Source: Aphelocoma coerulescens (Eukaryota; Chordata; Aves; Passeriformes; Corvidae). Taken from it: a stretch of 64,000 nucleotides of DNA. Below are positions 37,001 to 46,000 of this stretch, in pieces (positions within the stretch are counted from its first letter, which is position 1; each line of letters starts with the position of its first letter). A model generated the notes under the pieces. The model made no database searches. It had not been told where the DNA came from and worked only from the letters and a program-made list of their open reading frames with translations. The position numbers were made by a program, and so were the translations under genes. The stretch spans positions 14,855,497 through 14,919,496 of the forward strand of contig NC_091016.1 of NCBI RefSeq assembly GCF_041296385.1, read 5' to 3'.

Positions 37001-40000
37001 CAAAATGATCAAAGATCTTGGTGTACATCCTCAGGTTTATTTGGGGGATGAGAGGGAGAAGGGGCAAAGGAAGTAGGTATAATATTTATTATTATGCTGT
37101 GCAGAATAGAGAAGCAATTAGGAGGTAAAGGAGTAGGGGGCATGTGGATTTCTTAAAATTAAAACAAACACAGCCCAACAACCTGAACCCATAAAAAAAT
37201 AAGACCTGTGAGATCATTTACAGCATGCTAGGCAGCACAAAAGGCTGCCTTCCATCTCTCCTGTTTGGCAGAAAAGATTCCTAGAAACCTTTGAGCTCTA
37301 GGTGACATTAATTTTCAGGCATATGACTTTCTTTCACAATTTGTCCCTCAAAAAATTTCTTCACAGCCACTTAAAACCAAAATTTGTCTTTCAAAACATA
37401 AGCTCTACTCAAAACACCATCAGTGTCATTAGCCAGCAGTCACATACACAGCTGGATTTTTAAATTATGTTTTATAATTCAGCTACTTTATATTACCAAA
37501 TCAATCAAGTGGTTCACAAGACACTTGTGGGCTATTTATAAAAAAATTAAGCACTAGCATTACATACATACTAGAATATCATAAAAAAAGGAGGTGCAAC
37601 TACTTAACCTCAGAATATGTAGGTAGCTAAGTTTAAGACATTTCAATTGCCAAGGCACACCACACCTTCCTCATGCATGTAGAAGTGAGAACTAAGAGGC
37701 ACCAGCAGAGGTATGGGTGGACAGACAGCAATGACCACAGCAGCACAAGTCACTTTGGGAAAGTCTCTTTGAACAGACAAATCTCTGACAAAGTTCTGCC
37801 CACAGGCAAGGAAACCAGGAAACTGAACTTCAAAGACCTGTACAGGACATCTTAGGCAAAACTTTTTCAAAACCGATGCCCCCACCAGATTGAGGTGAAA
37901 AGCAGCTAGGAACTAAATACAGTTAATTTGCCCTTCTGCCCTTTGCTGTCACATCCCTCAAAAAAAAAAAAACAAATAGTTCAGTGAGAGAGAGAAGCTG
38001 GTCACAATTGTAATGGAGGAAATGAGCTGCAGCAAAATTTTACAACGGTTTTGCTTCTGGCACAGGATGCCCTTGAACGGACCAATTTCTCTCCAAAAAC
38101 TCTATCTTGTTTTTAAAGTAAAGCTCTTAAAAACTATACAACAGTTTATTGCAGTTATTCAGACTTGCCACTTAAAACTGGTTGCAAATTTTCATCTATT
38201 TTTTCTAACTGTAGATCAAATTTAAGGAGAGAAGAGTGTTGAAGAGGAAGAAGCAGTGTTGGGCTTTGTGTCTTTTTATTTTGGAGGAGGAGGAGGGTTG
38301 TTTGGTAGATTTTTGTTTTCTTTTGTTGTGGGTGGGTTTCTTTAATAATGCAGACTTTGCCTGAGGCATTCTTAAATTAACTGGTTTTTTAAATCCATTG
38401 GCCAAGTGCAAAATTTGTATTTTTCTCATCACATTTTTAGCTGTTATGGGCACAGCTGCTCTCCCCAGTTGCTCTGACTACGCTGCCTGCAGTGAGCTCT
38501 GATGCTTGCCAGTAATCCTGGAAATCTGCCTGCTTCTAGCACTCATTTGTATATGCTAAAGGAACAGCTGGGGGCAGTGAAAAGGAAGAGGTTGGGGGGG
38601 GTTGTTTGTTTTTAAAAAGCAGCTACTGTGCCAGAGGCTTCATCCTCAGAATTCCCATGGAACTCTCCTAGCCCAGAACCAGGCTTCTGCTCCCAGTTTT
38701 CTTCAAGCATCCACCTTCAACTCAGCGGCTCACGCAAGGCAAATTTAAATGCATGAATGAAACAGAGTTTCCAAAATTTGTATTACAGTCATGTGCAAAG
38801 AATACTTTAACTCAGTCAGTGGACTTGTTCACACAGCTCAGAGCAAGTTTGTTTTTAAACACTAAAAAGCAACTCATACTTTGGCATGCTTTTCTATAAA
38901 GAAAATTGTCGGAAGAAAGAAAGTTCATCACCCACTGATGAATCAACAGACAAAAATCTATCGATGCTCACAACACAGTGAAGCAGAAAGCATGATGTGG
39001 AACTGACTGCTTGAGGTAGTTTCAGGAATACTAAGTTGCAGTCAATTTGCTCTCATCATGTGCAGCACATTAAACAAAACTTAATGCTTGCATTAACTTA
39101 CTTGGTTCCACACACCCCAAACACTTTGATTGATCCATACCATCCTACATCCCTAAGAACAAGTGATTCATACTTGTATCACAGTACATAATTTTAAATT
39201 TTTTCCTGAAATATGTCTGTGAAATTCAACATCTACTATAAAATCTCCTAAGAAAAATGCAAGCATTTAATGCATGATAAAACATAAATTCTTAAATAAC
39301 AACAAAAAAACACCCTGTATCTTAAAAAACCACATACCTGTGCCATTAATGGCAGTAAATTAGGATGCAACTTTATAAATGGTACAACTTGAAATACTGA
39401 AAAGGAAAATATATTGGCCCAAATAAAAGTGAGTAAGATAACATCAAACTGGAGTTGATCATCAGAAGATAAAGGTTTCACCTTTCCACAAAGGAAGTAC
39501 TTAAGAAGGACTGCAATAAAATAACCCTTTCTTACTGGAAAAATTACTTGCTCTTTAAACATACACCACTGAGAGCCTAAAGGCTCAATAACAATCTTGA
39601 TGTTGTGGCAACACATTTGGAAATACTCCAGAAGCATGCAGCAACTTAAACATTTCAAAATCCTCACTACTGAAGCCTTCAAATGTATTGCAAAATATCT
39701 GTACAAGACTGAATCATCTTGAAAAACCTTTAAAGAACATGCAAGTTACCTATGTGAAGACACAAAAAAAAAAAGATAAAAGAAGACAAAACATACCACT
39801 GTAATTGGGTAGAGAGGATTCTGAATTGACAACAGGAGAACTTTATTCCCACCGGATGGGTCATCAGTGTTCCCGGGCCGAGTGATCCTCTTGCTTGTGG
39901 AGTAGTTGAAGAAGGCCTGCTGCCCAGCAATGTACACAGGTTCATCTGCTGCAAATGTCACACATTTCTTTGCACTTTCCACGTTTTCAAACTCCACCAG

Positions 40001-43000
40001 AGCCTGGCGCTTGAACGGCATCATCATGACATAGCTGGGGAGGGAAACATCACACTGAATTTTCCTGCTCACTCAAAACAACTGCCAGGTCCCAGGATGC
40101 TCATTTATGTCATGTTTTTCTCTGAACAATTCTTAACAAAGACATACCATATGGTTCCAAACTTCTCCAGAGCTTCCACGAGATCTGCTTCCACCACTGA
40201 TTCACACAGCCCTCGGACATGGACGACAGGAGAAACAGACACTTTGTGATGACTTCCCCCGGCATCCTAGCAACAAAATGACATTTTAAAATTCAACACA
40301 GAGCAAGGAATACTGCTATCATTAACTAAAATTAAATATTTGGTAGACACTACACTGGGTCCAGGAGCAGCCATCTAAATGCACAATCTAAGCTTGTGTT
40401 AAATAATTTAACTTTTCTTTCCGAACAGATTGCCAAGTTCAGTTGCTGAAGTCTACTTAAAATAAAAAGCTTTTCAGATTAAATTAATCTGTTTGCACAC
40501 ACAAGATTTTTCTTGTATTAAAAAAAAGCAGCCCATTTAACACTGGTTGAATTGCAGAAGGTCTTACACACACCCTATTCATTAAGAGCATAAAAAAAAA
40601 ATTAATAAACGTCCAACAGCTAAAATATTTCTGACACTCTACTTGTTGGTGGTATTTTTTTGAGACAGGCTGGGAGAATGAAAAAGCAAGAACAAATGAG
40701 GGCCATCTGTGAACTGAATGAAAATTGAGTATTTTTCCAATGCTCGTAGAGCTGTGCTCCACAATGCAAGAAAATGCCAGCTCTGGATTATGGTTGAAAT
40801 AAACCAACCTCCCTTCTAATTCTGAACACACATGTTTTTAAAAACTCACAATTTCTGTACATATGGGGCTCTTTTCACCCCAAGGCTGACTACTATTAAT
40901 GGATTCAAACACTGAACACTAACACACAGAATTCCCACCATGAATATTTTTCAGAGCTACTTTCAGACAGTCTCAGTTCTGAAGAATTTGGGTTGGAATC
41001 AGCTCATCTTTCCATGAAAACCCTGAAGTAAGGCTGAAATTTACCTTATATATTCTAGGACATAGGGTAAAAAAAAAAACCAAAACAACAACAACAATGT
41101 AAGCCAATAATGAGAGATGATAAAAAAAAAGATTAGAGATAATAAAGGGCACACTAAAATATACTGCAAATACTTGGCACCCAAATTTCATATTTGTAAC
41201 AGCAGTGTGAAGTTGATGTATTCAAATTTAGTGACTACATCAATGTGTTCCACGGAACAGATCAAGTCTTGTTGATTTTTCACTTTTTCTAAAACAGCAG
41301 CATGACATCTTCTGGAACCTGAGAGAGATTCTCATTTGTAGCACAAAGGTGCATTGAGCTCCAGTAATTAAGTAATCACAATGACTGCTACCACTGTTAG
41401 ACATTCCTCTCTTTCTCTATCCATTTGAACTACAGATTTCAGGAAAAAACACATTCCAGATAACTACAAATTGAGTCTTGTGTGTTTAACTCCTGTGTTC
41501 CATATACAGTTCTCACTAAACAATTACATATTTTTTTCTTTAAATCAAAGTCTTGACCATTCTGTTCGAATCAACTTCATCATCTGTTTGAAGCACTTCA
41601 GGCTTCCTCAGATGTCAGAACAATCTGCTGTGTAATATTTTAAGCTTAGCTTACATTTTATTTGTTTGCAGTACAAAAGCATTTTAAGTGGCAACCCATT
41701 TCTTTGAATAAGAACTGTGGCAATGCTGGGGAAACTCCACTGGAGATATTTGCATAAGTTACCTTGTATCCTGAATCAATCAGTCAGGTCTACGGCAGGA
41801 GCAGTGATCAAAGTAGTCATGAAAGGTTAATACTTTGAACTGCAAATGCTTAGGCAATTGCAGAAGGAACAGAACTACAGAGAGATTTTATTTTCAGCTT
41901 ATATGTTCTTAACCCACATACACACTTTTCAAAGCTGAAAGAAGCACCTGAGGAAATCTTCAAGAGAAAACTAACAATAACTATCACTTTTCCTGCAAAG
42001 CCTATTGCTCTAAGATGTTGAGATAACAGGCATCTTTATTTACAGTTTACAGAACAATCAAAAACGATGACATCAATTATTCATTGCCCTGCATACTTGC
42101 TACTATATTAAGATCCCAGTTAGTGCCAGGGGGGTGCATTTACTTTTAGGTTTCTTTAATACACTCAAGAAATCCCATCTAATAACATTTCTGTCTAATC
42201 AGATGGTAAATAAAAGCAATGATTTGCTCACTGAAGCAGACTCATCACAAGGAGTACAGTCACTAGCAACTTAGTACTTGCCACTCGCTACCTTTTTGAA
42301 CTAATATCTCCATAAATCATGCCAAGCTTTTCCGAGAAGGGATACTCAGAAGAGTACTTCACTCTCCCTCCCCTTCCCAGCTCAAACTTCTGTTTTAGTT
42401 TCAGTTCATGTTTCTTTGTTATGCATATCCCTTTGTATTTTTATCTACTAGCAGGTATTAGTAGATACTAATCTTTCTAACAGTGCAAATTCTCTCAAAA
42501 ATTAACACGTTTACACTTGCATCTTCAAATCCATTATACATCAGTTACATGAACATATACAGGTGTCTGCACTTCTGCAACTGGAATTATTCTTAGAACA
42601 TCAACAAATACAAATTTTCTTTCTTTTGTCATTAAAGTAACATTTGGCTTTCCAATCCCAATTTCCTTCTCCCATAACATCATACAGAACACATTCTTCT
42701 AGCAAGGTTTAGCAAGAGATTCAGAAAGAAACAAAAACTGCCATTATAGTAACCTATGCAGGAGCTCCAGAAGCATGGAATAAAAAACCCAAAAAATTCC
42801 CCCAAAGCAAACAACAGAAAAACAACCCCCAAACACAAACGAGCGAAATCTCAGTCACCTGACATGAACTTAAGGACTTACCCACAGAGAATTTCAGAAC
42901 CTCTTTTATACACATAAAACGACTGAGGTGGCCAAATCAGAGGGTCTCTGCTTTACTTCAAATAGTTTCTAGCCAGCAGCAGTGAACAGCAGCACAAGAA

Positions 43001-46000
43001 CCAAGCACAAATCAGTCCTGAGCCAGGAAGCCTCAAACCAACATTCAGAGAGCACATGGGTTGGTGAAAGATGGGGACACGTGCCACAGGTATATATTTT
43101 TGGGTGCAAAAAAAGGCTTCACAGAGGGCAGACACACATATTATTTTTGTCAAACAAGTTTTGCAGCTACAAGGCTGCAGTATCAAGCAAATCTAGAATG
43201 ACCCTTGATTTCCTTTAGAAGGAGAAATAAAAGCACCAGACCACATGAAAAATCAAACGCTTCTGCAGAGTGCAAAGTGTACAGCTAAGGTCAGAACACT
43301 CACAGCTCATCCAACTGATGCTGGAATTTCTCCCCGGAGATGAACAACACAGGATTTTGACCAAGATCTCACAGCCACTGTGTCTTGAAAGCTACATGTG
43401 CTACAGTTGGCACACAGACAAAGGTTACATCAAAGCATCTGCTCACACACCGACTAACAACCACCAGTATTTCTCTGCCTACAAAGAAGTCTTTCAGTAA
43501 CTCAACTCCCACGAGAGCACAAAAGCCCCATGCAAAACTCCAACACCACGTTTGTACTCCACCAAAGCCAGGAGAACAGAGTAGCCAATGTTATGGCTGT
43601 ACCATTAATATATCTATGTATATCTTAAGAGGGTTTGAAAGCTCAATAATGGTTTCTTGGAGAATCATTAGGCTGGACGGAAAATGCAGTTATTTAAATA
43701 GATAATGGAACTGACTTCCTTTCTCAAGGAAGTGCTCAATACCAGTAACAAGGACAGAAAAGGTTTCCCTCAAGGAGGAAACTAGGAGCATAAAAAGGCT
43801 TACCCTGAAACAAAGCTGAGGCACAAAGGGAAGCACTGACATATCCAAGCAGATGAAGCACAAACAAGTGACTTCACATACCTAAGACTGCAACAGAAGC
43901 AGCTTCGAAGAATGGCTGTAGCACTTTAACATCCATTTTTTGGTGACCTACATACCTCTAGACAACATTTGAAAAATATCAATGGTTTCTTGCCAGCTAA
44001 TTACAGTTTGCCATTCCAAAAAGGAGGAAGGTCATTGTGGGCTGTAGGACGATGTCTCTCTTGCTCACCAATTCCAGATCAGAATTTTACCACCAACTGT
44101 TTGCACAAAAATGTATCCTTTATCCTTTCTCCAGACACCTTCCAGTCAGTATACTCAGATTAGTCCTTTTAATTTGTACTACCTTTTTTTGAGCATCTGC
44201 TTCTTTGGCTTTTCACTACTTATCTCCTCCACCTCTTTTCTCCCTTACTGCAAAAGGATGGCACATCTTCATCTTCCCTCTGCCAAGTACCTAAATATAC
44301 TCTTATTTGTTTCTCACCGTTCAGATATCTTATTCACTCTCAACTTCTTCCTCCCTCTGCATCCCTTGTACCTAGTCTGAAATTTGTTTTCTAGATACAA
44401 TGGAACTGGTGGCAGGTGGGGGGAAGTGTCTCAAAAGAACCAAGCAGACAAGACAAAGTTAAGGTTCCAGGCCGGTGGAAGAATGTATCAGTTTTGCATA
44501 TCCTGGATTTCTTTTTTTATTGTTGTTGGTTGGTTTGGGGGACTGTGGGGCACAGCTACACAGAAGAAGGGCTTAAGATTAATCACATCCCATACTCTGG
44601 AAGGTTACCTGGCAATTTAATTTTGTTTTGGATGAGGAGTTTGGGTTTCATCTCTCTTTGTTTAATGCATCTCTACCACTGTGTCCTTTCAATGGTTTCA
44701 ACTGCTACAGAAAGAATACCTGCACTCTGACCCCTTCTGCTAATTCTGAATTTAACCTGAAGTGGTCAAGTATTTGGACCATATTGTTCCAAGTCCCTTC
44801 CAACTGAAATAGTCTATTCTATTTTCCTCTCTGCTCATCACAATCTGAATATCCTTTTAAAAATAAAACAAAAAAAAAAAAACCAAAACCAAACAAAAAA
44901 CCCTACAAAACACATCAACAGGAGATTCTGCCTGAGATACTGAAAGAAGAACCAGCCTGAAGGTAAGACTTACTTTTTCTTTTCTTGAAGGAGGACAAAG
45001 GAGGAAAGATGATTTACACTTACTCAAAACCAGCTTCTAGGATGGACTTCATTTAAGAAATGGACAAGCCACTGCAAAATAGGTCAAGATCTGAACTTAT
45101 TGCATTTAGCGGCTGCCACCACACTGCCTGTGTTAGACACAAAGCAACTTGAGTTGCAAGGAGATCTGCTTTCCATTTAGCACCCAGGAAGTTTCAACAG
45201 AGTGACTGAGAAGCTGCAAGATCACATCCCTGTTTCACCTTGCAGCAGCTGACAGTTCTGTTTGTGTATTTAGACACCACATCTCACTTCCCCAGCTGTA
45301 AGAACAGGAATAATAGATCTTCTTCACTTCACAAGAATGCTTAGGAATAGGTATGTCAGAGACAGTGAGGGAAGTGGATGCTACAGGTTGTATAAATACG
45401 ACATTAATCAGTAAAACTGATATTTAAGGGAGAGAGAGGGGATGGAGCTGAAAGGCCCTCTAAATTCCCTTAAACACAGCTCTCGACCCACATTACCCCA
45501 GTGTCCTCACCCTCTGCTACACTGCAATTCTGATTCCTCTGACAGGGCTTCACTGCTTCTGTAAAGGTCATTCTTCCAAATAACACTCTCTCCCACCGAA
45601 TACCTCTGCAGAAACACATCCTGCTCCTTCCCTGGTCAATATCCTCGTCTGTTCCTGGCTCTCCATGCACCTCAGCCTGGAGATGAGCCAGGAAGAAGAG
45701 GGTACACCCTTGGCTTACGAGAAGTGTCCACACAAGTGGGAAACAGAGGAAAATGAAGAGCAAAATAAATGCTGGATTTCCTCCGGACCTCACATAGAGA
45801 TTTCAAGGAACCCATTTCAAAAAATCAAACTAAAACAAACCCCACAACAACAAAAGACACCAACCAAAACAAAACAAAAAAAATAGAGGCATGAAGGGCT
45901 TCTTCAGCCAAATGCAACAGTCCCAGAACAGGAAACTGCCACAATAATAAATACAACCCAGGAGGGTGACCCGACCAACCTGCCACAGGAGCCCTAGCAC